The position numbers were made by a program, and so were the translations under genes. A DNA stretch of 34,265 bases from Rhodospirillales bacterium (lineage in GTDB: Bacteria; Pseudomonadota; Alphaproteobacteria; Rhodospirillales; JANQFP01), in the NCBI GenBank assembly GCA_028277795.1, contig JANQFP010000213.1, positions 1-34,265 of the forward strand, written 5' to 3'. The notes under the pieces are model-generated. The model was not told where the DNA came from. It ran no database searches and saw only the letters and a program-made list of their open reading frames with translations. Positions 26,592 to 34,148 of the stretch are shown here, piece by piece; position 1 is the stretch's first letter, and the number at the start of each line of letters is the position of its first letter.

Positions 26592-27565
26592 CGGGGCGGG
26601 TCCGCCGGCCCGCCGCCCCGGGCCCGCCCCAGCCGCGCCACCAGCCCGGCGACGCCGTCGGGCAGGAACAGCACCACCGCGATGACGAAAAAGCCCATGA
26701 CCAGGTTGAAGTGCTCGGTCAGGTCCTGGAACTGGTCGTGCAGCAGGCCCATGACGAAGGCGCCGAGGACCGGGCCGTACAGGGTGCCCATGCCGCCCAG
26801 GATCACATACATCAGCACCAGGCCGGATTCGTGCCAACCCAGGTGCGACGGGCTCACGTACTCGGTGTGGGCGGCCTCCAGGAACCCGGCCAGCCCGGCG
26901 AAGGTGCCGGCGATGACGAAGCTGATCAGCTTATAGCGCTGGGTGGGGTAGCCAAGCGCCCGGGTGCGCGCCTCGTTGGCGCGGATGCCGCGGATCACCT
27001 GCCCGAAGGGCGCCCGCAGGATCATCGCCAACAGCAGGTAGGTGACGACCAGAAGGCCGAGCGTGAAGAAGTAAAACGAATGCTCGTCGCGCAGGTCGAG
27101 GAGCTGCCAGCCGCCGAAGCCGACGAACGGCTTGTCGGCCACGAACAGGCCGTCGGTGCCGCCGAAGTCCTGGTGCTCGACGAAGAAGAAGAAGGCCATC
27201 TGGGCGAACGCGAGCGTGATCATGATGAAGTAGATGCCCGAGGTGCGCACCGAGAACCAGCCGACCACCAGGGCGGCCACGGCGGTTCCGGCCAGGCAGA
27301 CGGGCAGGGCGAGCCAGATGCTCAAGCCCCCGCTCTCGGGCGTCATCAGGGCCAGCAGGTAGCCGGAGATGCCGAAGAACGCCGCGTGGCCAAAGCTCAC
27401 CAGCCCCGTGTATCCCATCAGCAGGTCGAGGCTCATGGCGAAGATGCCGAGGATCATCAGGTGGATCACCAGCTCCACGTAGAAGGGATCGCCGACCCAG
27501 GGAAACACCGCCAGTCCGCCCACGGCAGCCAGCAGGGTCAGGCGCAGGGGCCACGGCCCGGTCAC
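26588..27565 (-). CDS. livM: ABC transporter permease LivM
   Basis: A 325-residue inner-membrane permease with roughly ten hydrophobic segments. Family landmarks are AMSLDLLMGYTGLVSFGHAAFFGISGY, VRTSGIYFIMITLAFAQMAFF, the cytoplasmic coupling loop GQVIRGIRANEARTRALGY, and GGMGTLYGPVLGAF. The start is inferred as GTG 27565, overlapping the livH stop (GTGA); the first residues VTGPWPLRLTLLAAV lead directly into the first helix. It forms a heterodimer with LivH. Confidence 0.92.
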   Translation of the reverse strand: MTGPWPLRLTLLAAVGGLAVFPWVGDPFYVELVIHLMILGIFAMSLDLLMGYTGLVSFGHAAFFGISGYLLALMTPESGGLSIWLALPVCLAGTAVAALVVGWFSVRTSGIYFIMITLAFAQMAFFFFVEHQDFGGTDGLFVADKPFVGFGGWQLLDLRDEHSFYFFTLGLLVVTYLLLAMILRAPFGQVIRGIRANEARTRALGYPTQRYKLISFVIAGTFAGLAGFLEAAHTEYVSPSHLGWHESGLVLMYVILGGMGTLYGPVLGAFVMGLLHDQFQDLTEHFNLVMGFFVIAVVLFLPDGVAGLVARLGRARGGGPADPPR

Positions 27566-28434
27566 GTCGCCGGCCGTCCGAACAGACCCTGGGGGCGCCA
27601 CAGCAGCACCAGTGCCATCAGCGCGTAGATGGTCATGGAGGCCAGTTCGGGCAGCAGCACCTTGCCGAAGGTGTCGGCCAGGCCGATGAGCATGGCGCCG
27701 ATGAACGCGCCCTTGATGGAGCCGATGCCGCCGATGACCACGACGACGAAAGAGATGATCAGGATATGATCGCCCATGCCCGGATACACGGCCGACACCG
27801 GCGCCCCGATCATGCCGGAGAACGCCGCCAGTGCGGCGCCGAGGCTGAACACCACCGAGAAAACCTTGGTGATGTCGACGCCCAGGGCCTGGGTCATCTC
27901 CCGGTTGGAGGCCCCGGCGCGGATCATCATGCCGAGCCGGGTGCGGCCGATGACTAGGTACAGGCTGGCGGCGATGCCTAGGCAGACCAGGGAGATGAAC
28001 AGCCGGTAGACCGGATAGGCCTGGTTCTCGGTGAGCGGTATGGAGCCCGACAGGACCTCGGGGACGGGGACGCTGTAGAAGTCGGTGCCCCACAGGATCT
28101 TCTGCATCTCGTTGAAGATCAGGATCAGGCCGTAGGTGAGCAGCACCTGGTACAGGTGGTCGCGCGAATACAGGAACGAGATGGCGAAGCGCTCGATGAG
28201 GAAGCCGATGGCGATGATGAAGGGCAGCCCCAGCAGGATGCCGGCCGCCAGGCTGCCGGTGACCCCGGTGAGCCAGAACGCCACATAGGCGCCGAACATG
28301 TAGAAGGCGCCATGGGCTAGGTTGATGATTCCCATGATGCCGAAGATGAGGGTGAGGCCGCTGGCGACCAGGAACAGCAGGAAGCCGTACTGGACCCCAT
28401 TGAGGACCTGCACGAGGAACTGGGCAATATCCAT
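27562..28434 (-). CDS. livH: ABC transporter permease LivH
   Basis: The 290-residue partner permease. Typical blocks include NGVQYGFLLFLVASGLTLIFGIMGIINLAHGAFYMFGAY at the N-terminus (in part), the coupling loop TRLGMMIRAGASNREMTQALGV, and VVVIGGIGSIKGAFIGAMLIGL near the end. About eight transmembrane segments are apparent. The gene begins 75 bp after livK, and a very stable hairpin fills part of that gap. Confidence 0.93.
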   Translation of the reverse strand: MDIAQFLVQVLNGVQYGFLLFLVASGLTLIFGIMGIINLAHGAFYMFGAYVAFWLTGVTGSLAAGILLGLPFIIAIGFLIERFAISFLYSRDHLYQVLLTYGLILIFNEMQKILWGTDFYSVPVPEVLSGSIPLTENQAYPVYRLFISLVCLGIAASLYLVIGRTRLGMMIRAGASNREMTQALGVDITKVFSVVFSLGAALAAFSGMIGAPVSAVYPGMGDHILIISFVVVVIGGIGSIKGAFIGAMLIGLADTFGKVLLPELASMTIYALMALVLLWRPQGLFGRPAT

Positions 28435-28462
28435 GGGGGACGCGCGCGGCGGCGGAAAGGGA

Positions 28463-28495
28463 ACCGGCGCCGGGGGAGATGACCCCGGCGCCGGT
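28463..28495 (-). promoter_or_regulatory. livK-livH intercistronic hairpin (13-bp perfect stem)
   Basis: ACCGGCGCCGGGG (28463-28475) pairs perfectly with CCCCGGCGCCGGT (28483-28495) around a 7-base loop. On the minus-strand transcript it follows livK by 14 bases and has no U-tract (TTCCCTTTCC follows). Such structures after binding-protein genes often protect the upstream message from exonucleases, or cause partial termination, so that binding protein exceeds permease. It may be either. Confidence 0.7.
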
Positions 28496-28509
28496 ATCCG
28501 ACGGACCGG

Positions 28510-29730
28510 TCAGGCGATCATCTTGCAGCCGGTTCCCGGGTCCTCGAGCTGTTTGGCACCGATGCCGACGCTGATCTGGCGGCCCTTCTCGACCCGGCGG
28601 ATGTAGATGTCCTGGATCGGGTTGTGGGACTTGGACATCCGCCATACGCCGCGCGGGCTGTCGTAGAAGGTGGCCGTCTCCATGGCGTCGATGAGGTCGG
28701 CCCGGGCGCCCACGTCGCCGCCCACGGCGGCCATGCCCTGCAGCAGCAGGCTGCCGGTGTCGTAGCCCTGCACCGAGAACACGTTGGGGTCCTTGCCGTA
28801 GGCCTTCTTGTAGGCGGCGCGGAAGGCGTTGTCCTCCGGCGTGCCCAGGTTGTCCGCATAGTGCAACGCCGTCTTGATGCCCTCGGCCGCCTCGCCCTGG
28901 GCCCTCGAGACGCCTTCGGTGAGGAAGCCGGGGCCGTAGAGCTTGATGGTGTCGCGCAGACCGGCGGCGGCGAACTCCTTGACGTACTTGATGGCGCCAC
29001 CGCCCGAGTAGAAGGAGAACACGGCATCGGGCTTGAGCGCCGCGATCTCGGAGAGGTACGCCTGGAACTCCACGTCGGGGAAGGGCACCCAGATCTCCTT
29101 GATCACCTTGCCGCCCGCCTTCTCGAACGACGCCTTGCCCGCTTCCATCATTTGGATGCCGGCGGCGTACTTCCAGGTGCAGGTGACGACGGTCTTGACG
29201 CCCTCCTTGGCCATCAACTCGCCGGCCACGTGGGCCGACTGCCAGTTGGTGAACGAGGTGCGGAAGACGTGGGGCGCGCAGTGGTCGCGGGTCAGCAGGT
29301 TGTTGCCCGCGTTGGGGATGATCCAGATGGGCATGCGGTCGCGGAGCAGGACCTTGGACATGGCCATGGCGATGCCCGAATGCACCGGCCCGACGACGAA
29401 GTCGACCCGGTCCTTCTTGACCAGCTTGTTGGCCTTGATCTGGCCCTTGGCCGGGGTCCATTCGCTGTCGATGGTGGCGTACTCGACGGGCCGCCCGCCC
29501 AGCCGCCCGCCGGCCTGCTCGATGCGCAGCTTCATGGCGTCGGTGATGGAGTTGCCGAGCATGGCGTAGGTGCCCGAGAAGGGCAGCATGATGCCGACCT
29601 TCACCGGCGCCTTGGCCCCGATGGCGAACCGGGTGGGAACGAAACTGGCGGCGGCCGCCATGCCGGCGGTCGCAGCGGCGCCGGTCATGAACTGGCGGCG
29701 GGACGCCCCTTTGGTGACTGTCTTGGTCAT
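28510..29730 (-). CDS. livK: ABC transporter substrate-binding protein (LivK-like), Tat-exported
   Basis: The 406-residue periplasmic binding protein of type I fold (Peripla_BP_6). The N-terminus MTKTVTKGASRRQFMTGAAA carries a twin-arginine motif (SRRQFM) and a hydrophobic stretch up to TRFAIGAKA, so export by Tat is likely. The mature part starts PVKVGIMLPFSGTYAMLGN and contains YATIDSEWTPAKG, VDFVVGPVHSGIAMAM, FRTSFTNWQSAHVAGE and FSFYSGGGAIKYVKEF. ATG 29730 is favoured over ATG 29733 because GGAGG is then 5 bases upstream. Relatives in aromatic degraders bind aryl carboxylates, which fits the context, but branched-chain amino acids cannot be excluded. Confidence 0.92.
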   Translation of the reverse strand: MTKTVTKGASRRQFMTGAAATAGMAAAASFVPTRFAIGAKAPVKVGIMLPFSGTYAMLGNSITDAMKLRIEQAGGRLGGRPVEYATIDSEWTPAKGQIKANKLVKKDRVDFVVGPVHSGIAMAMSKVLLRDRMPIWIIPNAGNNLLTRDHCAPHVFRTSFTNWQSAHVAGELMAKEGVKTVVTCTWKYAAGIQMMEAGKASFEKAGGKVIKEIWVPFPDVEFQAYLSEIAALKPDAVFSFYSGGGAIKYVKEFAAAGLRDTIKLYGPGFLTEGVSRAQGEAAEGIKTALHYADNLGTPEDNAFRAAYKKAYGKDPNVFSVQGYDTGSLLLQGMAAVGGDVGARADLIDAMETATFYDSPRGVWRMSKSHNPIQDIYIRRVEKGRQISVGIGAKQLEDPGTGCKMIA

Positions 29731-29873
29731 CATGTCCTCCCTAGGCCGTCTGCCGGTTCCGCCGTCCGCGGTCCGGCTGTCCGGTCGTTGTGTTGGCGAA
29801 TTCCCCAACGAATCAGGCACTAAACTTAAGCGAAGGTGCGGCGCACTGTCACGCCGGAAAGCACGGTGCCGGG

Positions 29874-30647
29874 TCATCGCCAGAAGCCCTCGCGGTCGAT
29901 GCGATGCAGGGCCTCCATTTCGGCGACCGTGGGTGGCGGCGTCTCGACCACCGGCTCGGCCGACTTGAGGTCCCAGCCCGTGTGCTCGCGCACCTCGTCC
30001 ACCGTGTGGCCGGGATGGACCGAGGCCAGGTGCAGCTCGTTGTCGGGGCCGGAGGGCCGCAGCACCGCCCGGTCGGTGATGACGGCCGCCGGTCCCCCGC
30101 GGTCGAGCCCGGCCTGGCGACGGCTGTCGCCGCCCTCCAGGTACCCCGCGGAGGTGACGTAGTGAACGCGCTCCACCAGCCGCCGGCGGTCGTGATTGAC
30201 GATGACCGCCAGGCGCCCGGCCATGGCGGCGATGTCGGGGGCGCCGCCGGAGCCGGGCAACTTGATGGCGGGCGCCGCAGGGCCGCCGATGTAGGAGGTG
30301 TTGATGTTGCCGAAGCGGTCCACCTCGGCGCCGCCGATGAACCCCAGGTCCACGTGGCCGGCCTGGAGCTGGCCCATGACCTGCACCAGCCCGGTGGTCC
30401 AGGCGGCGCCGACCTGGTTGGGCGGGTCGCCCATGGTGTACAGCATGCCGTCGGCAGGTTCGTGCCGGGCAATGCCGCACTCGAACAGGCCGACGGCGTT
30501 GGGGGCGTGGGTGAGCCGCGCCACGCCGAAGGCGGTGATGGGCAGGCGCATGCCGACGAACACCACCTCGCCGTCGCGGATCTCGCGGGCAGCGGCGATG
30601 ATCATCAGTTCCTGGGTCGAGAAGCCCTCGGCCAGCGGCGCGGTCAC
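29874..30647 (-). CDS. Class I CoA-transferase, beta subunit (GctB-like)
   Basis: The 257-residue subunit resembles glutaconate and 3-oxoadipate CoA-transferase B subunits. The probable catalytic Glu is Glu56 in GLFECGIARHEP, close to Glu54 of GctB, the residue forming the gamma-glutamyl-CoA thioester. Other blocks are GEVVFVGMRLPITA, DLGFIGGAEVDRFGNINTSYIGG, LPGSGGAPDIAAMAG and VTDRAVL-like VITDRAVLRPSG. The start is GTG 30647, 5 bp after the alpha-subunit stop, with GGAG upstream. The donor and acceptor acids are unknown. The next gene, livK, begins 143 bp downstream, so the transporter may share this transcript or have its own promoter. Confidence 0.87.
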   Translation of the reverse strand: MTAPLAEGFSTQELMIIAAAREIRDGEVVFVGMRLPITAFGVARLTHAPNAVGLFECGIARHEPADGMLYTMGDPPNQVGAAWTTGLVQVMGQLQAGHVDLGFIGGAEVDRFGNINTSYIGGPAAPAIKLPGSGGAPDIAAMAGRLAVIVNHDRRRLVERVHYVTSAGYLEGGDSRRQAGLDRGGPAAVITDRAVLRPSGPDNELHLASVHPGHTVDEVREHTGWDLKSAEPVVETPPPTVAEMEALHRIDREGFWR

Positions 30648-30652
30648 GACGC

Positions 30653-31582
30653 CTACTCCGCCGCCCAGTTGGCCGGGGCGCTCAACGCCTCGCCGGTGAT
30701 GCGCAGGTCGTCCAGACGGTCGCCCAATTGGGCCCGGTAGGCGGCGTGGTCGGGGACCTCCAGCACCCATTCGTCGAGCCAGGCCAGGAATCCGGTGCGC
30801 TCCCGCGACCGCCGGTGATAGTCGTTGAAGAACGCCGTGTCCCGGCGCCAGCGGCCGCTCATGGGCGAGGGGTGGACGCCCGCCTCCACGTGGCACACGG
30901 CGCTGACCCGGAATCCCGGGAACAGCACCCGGCCGGGGTCGGAGCGGATGACGTCGTGGTCGACGATCTCGTCGGCCAGCACGATGACCCGATGGGCGGC
31001 GAGGGCCGCTTCCTGGGCCAGGCCGGCGTTGCCCCAGTGGTGGCTGTTGCCGAACACGTCGGCCCGCTGCGCCGGCAGCACCGCCACGTCGGGCCTGAGC
31101 GGCGGTACCAGCACCACCGGCTCCCCGTCCTCAGACAGCGGGTTCTCGCCGACGACGAAGTCCGGGTTGGACTTGAGGATGTCCGAGCCCAGCAGGGTGC
31201 GCATCGGCGCGTACGGCATGCCGTGGGCGCCGGCCAGCAGCGCCATGCCGAGGGCGAAGTTGGAATAGTCCCGCACCCGCACCGGCCGCGGGATGCCGCG
31301 CTCGACGGCGCGCCGGTAGTTGTGGCCGAGGCCGCCGGAGACGTTGCCGACCCAGGCCCCGGTCACCTGCCGCACGCACCCGGCGCCGATCAGCATGTCG
31401 GTGAGGGCATCCGAGATGGGGGCGATGACGTCCAGGTCCCGCTTTTCTTGCCGGATCATCTCGTGGGCCGCGGCGAAAGGGATGTGCGGCTCCAGGCAGG
31501 CGCCCATGACGACGCTGTCGCCGTCCCCGACCAGGTCCCGGATGGCGCCGGGAAGCGGGAGGAATTTCTCTTTCATAGACAT
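30653..31582 (-). CDS. Class I CoA-transferase, alpha subunit (GctA-like)
   Basis: The 309-residue partner subunit. N-terminal MSMKEKFLPLPGAIRDLVGDGDSV (in part) leads to VVMGACLEPHIPFAAAHEMIRQ, the fold common to GctA and PcaI. Further landmarks are VGNVSGGLGHNYRRAVERG, YAPMRTLLGSDIL, VLVPPLRPDVAVLPAQRADVFGN and VIVLADEIVD. Together with the beta subunit it would transfer CoA between carboxylic acids, perhaps activating an aromatic or dicarboxylic acid without ATP. The start is ATG 31582; an ATG at 31576 is also possible. Upstream lies a nested repeat and then the divergent hicAB genes. Confidence 0.87.
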   Translation of the reverse strand: MSMKEKFLPLPGAIRDLVGDGDSVVMGACLEPHIPFAAAHEMIRQEKRDLDVIAPISDALTDMLIGAGCVRQVTGAWVGNVSGGLGHNYRRAVERGIPRPVRVRDYSNFALGMALLAGAHGMPYAPMRTLLGSDILKSNPDFVVGENPLSEDGEPVVLVPPLRPDVAVLPAQRADVFGNSHHWGNAGLAQEAALAAHRVIVLADEIVDHDVIRSDPGRVLFPGFRVSAVCHVEAGVHPSPMSGRWRRDTAFFNDYHRRSRERTGFLAWLDEWVLEVPDHAAYRAQLGDRLDDLRITGEALSAPANWAAE

Positions 31583-31644
31583 GCGGTTACTGCCCGCTGC
31601 TTATACATCACATCATGTTGAGAGATCTTGGTGGCAAGCTATTG

Positions 31645-31829
31645 AACGCAAAGGACGCTGAGGAACGCAGAGGAATACTCGACACGGATGCACACGGATG
31701 GACATGAGAATCTCCCAACCGCGTGTCGAGACCATCCGTGTGCATCCGTGTCCATCCATGTCTTTTCCTTGAAAGCGCCGCGTCGCGGCGCATGTCCTTT
31801 CCTCCGCGTACCTCCGCGTCCTTTGCGTT
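31645..31829. repeat. Three-layer nested inverted repeat
   Basis: The outer arms AACGCAAAGGACGCTGAGGA... (31645-31674) and its reverse complement ...CCTCCGCGTCCTTTGCGTT (31800-31829) match at about 27 of 30 positions. The middle arms ACACGGATGCACACGGATGG (31682-31701) and CCATCCGTGTGCATCCGTGT (31732-31751) are perfect over 20 bases. A separate GCGCCGCG-T-CGCGGCGC palindrome sits at 31775-31791. Frames through it are spurious ('HTDG', 'HPCASV' type peptides seen wherever such repeats are translated). It resembles dispersed CACGGAT repeats in other genomes and the smaller copy at 5912-5980. Confidence 0.8.
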
Positions 31830-31862
31830 GAGAAAACGGCTGGCCGATAGCGCATACCTTGG

Positions 31863-31896
31863 TTGATCGGGTGGCGATCGTATGTATGATTATACA
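31863..31896 (+). promoter_or_regulatory. Promoter and possible operator of hicAB
   Basis: TTGATC (31863-31868), 16 bases, then TATGAT (31885-31890) forms a good sigma-70 promoter. TGTA-TGATTA-TACA (31883-31896) overlaps the -10 and is a small palindrome. HicB proteins with a ribbon-helix-helix domain repress their own promoter, so this is a plausible operator. Confidence 0.5.
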
Positions 31897-31915
31897 CACA
31901 GTTGGTGGTCGGACC

Positions 31916-32101
31916 TTGCCGAGCAGTCGCGACATCATCAGGCGCCTTCGGGCAGACGGCTGGAAACTGGCGGCGGTCTCCGGCAGCCACCACCAGTTCA
32001 AACATCCGGTCAAACCCGGCAAGGTGACGGTCCCGCACCCCCGCAAGGACCTGTCGCCGGGAACGGTGCGATCCATCCTGCGCCAAGCCGGGCTCGATTG
32101 A
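31916..32101 (+). CDS. hicA: HicA toxin (mRNA interferase)
   Basis: A 61-residue double-stranded-RNA-binding-fold toxin. The sequence SSRDIIRRLRADGWKLAAVSGSHHQFKHP (in part) contains the catalytic His in GSHHQF, followed by VTVPHPRKDLSPGTVRSILRQAGL, a textbook HicA. TTG 31916 is chosen because it gives the family's normal length and N-terminus and lies just after the predicted transcription start. ATG 31886 and TTG 31859 are in frame, but the first falls inside the -10 box. GGTGG lies 8 bases upstream of TTG 31916. HicA cleaves mRNA when not held by HicB. Confidence 0.9.
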   Translation: MPSSRDIIRRLRADGWKLAAVSGSHHQFKHPVKPGKVTVPHPRKDLSPGTVRSILRQAGLD

Positions 32102-32113
32102 CGGAGGAAGGGA

Positions 32114-32509
32114 ATGACCGCTTACATCGCTCTCATCGACAAGGCGGACGACGGCACCCATGGCGTGGTGTTCCCCGATTTCCCGGGTTGCGTCTCGGCC
32201 GGCGACACCTACGAGGAGGCCCTGCGCAACGGCGCCGAGGCGTTGGCGTTCCACGTCGACGGCATGCGTCGGGACGGGGAGGCGATCCCGCCACCGAGAG
32301 GCCTGGAGGAGGTCGATGCGACGGCCGGTGACTGGTACGATGTGGAGGGCTCGGTGGTGGCATTGGTGCCTTTGCTGCCGGCGCCGCCGCGGTCGGTGCG
32401 CATCAACGTTACGATGAATGAGCGCTTGGTGGCCGAGATCGACGCCGTAAGCCACAACCGCTCCGCCTTCCTGTCCGAAGCGGCACGACGGCTTCTTGAG
32501 GGGGGGTGA
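32114..32509 (+). CDS. hicB: HicB antitoxin with C-terminal ribbon-helix-helix domain
   Basis: The 131-residue antitoxin has the partial RNase-H-like HicB domain at the N-terminus (YIALIDKADDGTHGVVFPDF, PGCVSAGDTYEEALRNGAEAL) and a C-terminal ribbon-helix-helix DNA-binding domain (RSVRINVTMNERLVAEIDAV, SRSAFL-like NRSAFLSEAARRLLE). It neutralises HicA and probably represses the operon. It follows hicA by 12 bp with a GGAGG ribosome site. Confidence 0.92.
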   Translation: MTAYIALIDKADDGTHGVVFPDFPGCVSAGDTYEEALRNGAEALAFHVDGMRRDGEAIPPPRGLEEVDATAGDWYDVEGSVVALVPLLPAPPRSVRINVTMNERLVAEIDAVSHNRSAFLSEAARRLLEGG

Positions 32510-32939
32510 TCCGTCCGTCACCGACCAGGGTCCACCTGTCGCAAACGGCGCCGACAAGTGCGTCGTTTCGCTTCCGCCTCTGGACGCCAACCCTCTGATA
32601 AGATTGAAAACCTGCCCTTCCTTCCTATGACTGTCATCATATGTCAGCCGTTGTCAGCTTATCCCGGAAAAAGTATTTATTATTAGGCGATTAGCATGCG
32701 ACTCCCGGCCGGGCACGTCCCCGCCCGACAGCGGGATCAAATAGGATAATACGCCCATTCCCTAGGAAAAATCAACCCAATCCTGCGGCTGCCGCCGCGC
32801 CGGCTTCGGCCTTGGCCCTTTCCTTTCCCGTCCGGTCATGCCACAGAAGAGGCAGAGGGGGCGAAGGCCCGTCCGATGGCCGCCCGCAGCGGCGCCGGGG
32901 GACGGGAAGAAGACAGCGAAGACGGGGAGACACAGCACC
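32510..32939 (+). promoter_or_regulatory. Gene-free 430-bp region with three phased TGTCA repeats upstream of hbd
   Basis: TGTCA occurs at 32632-32636, 32642-32646 and 32652-32656, exactly 10 bp apart and so on one face of the helix. ATGAC-T-GTCAT (32627-32637) is a palindrome overlapping the first. The last repeat overlaps a -35-like TTGTCA (32651-32656), 17 bases before TATTTA (32674-32679). An AT-rich stretch (32668-32690) follows. The rest to 32939 has no supported gene; open frames starting at 32838 are only upstream extensions of hbd. The putative leader of about 250 bases is long. The regulator is unknown; the repeats recall Pho-box half-sites, but those have 11-bp spacing. Confidence 0.45.
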
Positions 32940-33794
32940 ATGGATATCAGCAAGGTCGGCGTCATCGGCGCCGGGATCATGGGCAACGGCATCGCCCAGG
33001 CGTTCGCCGTTGCCGGATACGACGTGATCATGCGGGACTTGACCGAGGACTTCGTCGCCAGGGGCATGACCACCATCCAGAAGAGCCTGGACCGCCTGGT
33101 GGCGCGGGACAAGCTTTCGGCCGAGGACCGGGACGCGGCGATGGGGCGCATCGCCACCACCACGTCCCTGGAGCCCCTCGCCGACCGGGACCTGGTGGTG
33201 GAGGCGATCCTGGAGGTGGCCGATGCCAAGGTGGAGCTGTTCCGGGAGCTGGACGGCATCTGCCGCCCGGACGCCATCCTGGCCACCAACACGTCGTCCA
33301 TCTCGGTGACCAAGATCGCGGCGGCGTCCCATGCGCCGCAGCGGGTCATCGGCATGCACTTCTTCAATCCGGTGCCGATGATGAGGCTGGTCGAGATCAT
33401 CCGCGCCCTGCAGACCGCCGACGCCGTGTGCCAGACCGTGGAGGCGGTCAGCCGCTCGGTGGGCAAGACCCCGCATATCGTCAAGGACAGCTACGGCTTC
33501 GTGGTCAACCGGGTGCTGGTGCCGATGATCAACGAGGCCATCAACTGCCTGTACGAGGGGCTGGCCGAGGCCGACCACATCGACGACGTCATGAAGCTGG
33601 GGGCCAACCACCCCATGGGGCCGCTGGCCCTGGCCGACCTGATCGGCCTCGACGTGATCCTCAACATCATGGAGACCCTGTACCAGGGCTTCGAGGATCC
33701 CAAGTACCGGCCGAGCCCGCTCCTGAAGCAGATGGTGGACGCCGGCTACCTGGGCCGCAAATCGGGCCGCGGCTTCCACACCTACGGCGACTGA
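32940..33794 (+). CDS. hbd: 3-hydroxybutyryl-CoA (3-hydroxyacyl-CoA) dehydrogenase
   Basis: The 284-residue NAD-dependent enzyme oxidises (S)-3-hydroxyacyl-CoA to 3-oxoacyl-CoA. The Rossmann motif VGVIGAGIMGNGIAQAFAVAG is at residues 6-26, in part. Catalytic His lies in GMHFFNPVPMMRLVEII, with Glu in that stretch, and Asn in the LATNTSSISVTKIA region. The signature DSYGFVVNRVLVPMINEA and C-terminal MGPLALADLIGLDVIL and GRKSGRGFHTYGD follow. Length equals that of short single-domain Hbd/PaaH proteins. ATG 32940 has GGGGAGA upstream. In this context it may serve lower benzoyl-CoA or phenylacetate beta-oxidation, or polyhydroxybutyrate metabolism. Confidence 0.94.
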   Translation: MDISKVGVIGAGIMGNGIAQAFAVAGYDVIMRDLTEDFVARGMTTIQKSLDRLVARDKLSAEDRDAAMGRIATTTSLEPLADRDLVVEAILEVADAKVELFRELDGICRPDAILATNTSSISVTKIAAASHAPQRVIGMHFFNPVPMMRLVEIIRALQTADAVCQTVEAVSRSVGKTPHIVKDSYGFVVNRVLVPMINEAINCLYEGLAEADHIDDVMKLGANHPMGPLALADLIGLDVILNIMETLYQGFEDPKYRPSPLLKQMVDAGYLGRKSGRGFHTYGD

Positions 33795-33824
33795 GGACCC
33801 GTCCCCGACGGAAAGGAATCAGCC

Positions 33825-34115
33825 ATGTACATCAGCGTTCGCCGTTACAACAACGTGCGGTCGGTGAAGGAGGTCTGCGGCCGGATCGCGGCCAGCTTCG
33901 TGCCCCTGCTCAAGCGGCGGCCCGGGTTCATCGCCTATTACGCGGTGGACGGGGGCGGCGGCACCATGGCCACCATCAGCATCTTCTCGACCCGGCAGAT
34001 GGCGCTCGAGTCCAACGACATCGCCGCCCAGTGGATGCGCGAGCACGCCACCGACCTGCAGCCCGAGCCCCCCGAGATCATCGCCGGCAGCGCCGAGGTG
34101 GTCTCGACCGGCTAG
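33825..34115 (+). CDS. Small ABM-like alpha/beta-barrel protein
   Basis: A 96-residue protein starting MYISVRRYNNVRSVKEVCGR, with a helix ending LLKRRPGFIAYYAVDGGGGT and a strand ATISIFSTRQMALESNDIAA. This strand-helix-strand pattern with RRPGFIAYY and a 'xSIFxTxxxAxxSN' stretch is typical of small dimeric ferredoxin-like (ABM/EthD-like) proteins. Function is unknown. It follows hbd by 30 bp with GAAAGGAA upstream, so the two are probably co-transcribed. Confidence 0.75.
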   Translation: MYISVRRYNNVRSVKEVCGRIAASFVPLLKRRPGFIAYYAVDGGGGTMATISIFSTRQMALESNDIAAQWMREHATDLQPEPPEIIAGSAEVVSTG

Positions 34116-34148
34116 AGCCCGCCCTATATGTTGGCGCCATCCTTTTCC

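Noticed and set aside
31645..31829. CRISPR-like array
   Set aside because: The repeated words are arranged as inverted arms, not regularly spaced direct repeats with unique spacers, and no cas gene is present.
31608..32590. Minus-strand frames across the nested repeat and hicAB
   Set aside because: The peptides come from translated repeats (HTDG, HPCASV words) and from the antisense of hicAB; no independent coding support.
32627..32660. Pho box upstream of hbd
   Set aside because: CTGTCAT-like half-sites are present, but the spacing is 10 bp instead of the 11 bp of PhoB sites and no phosphate gene is nearby.
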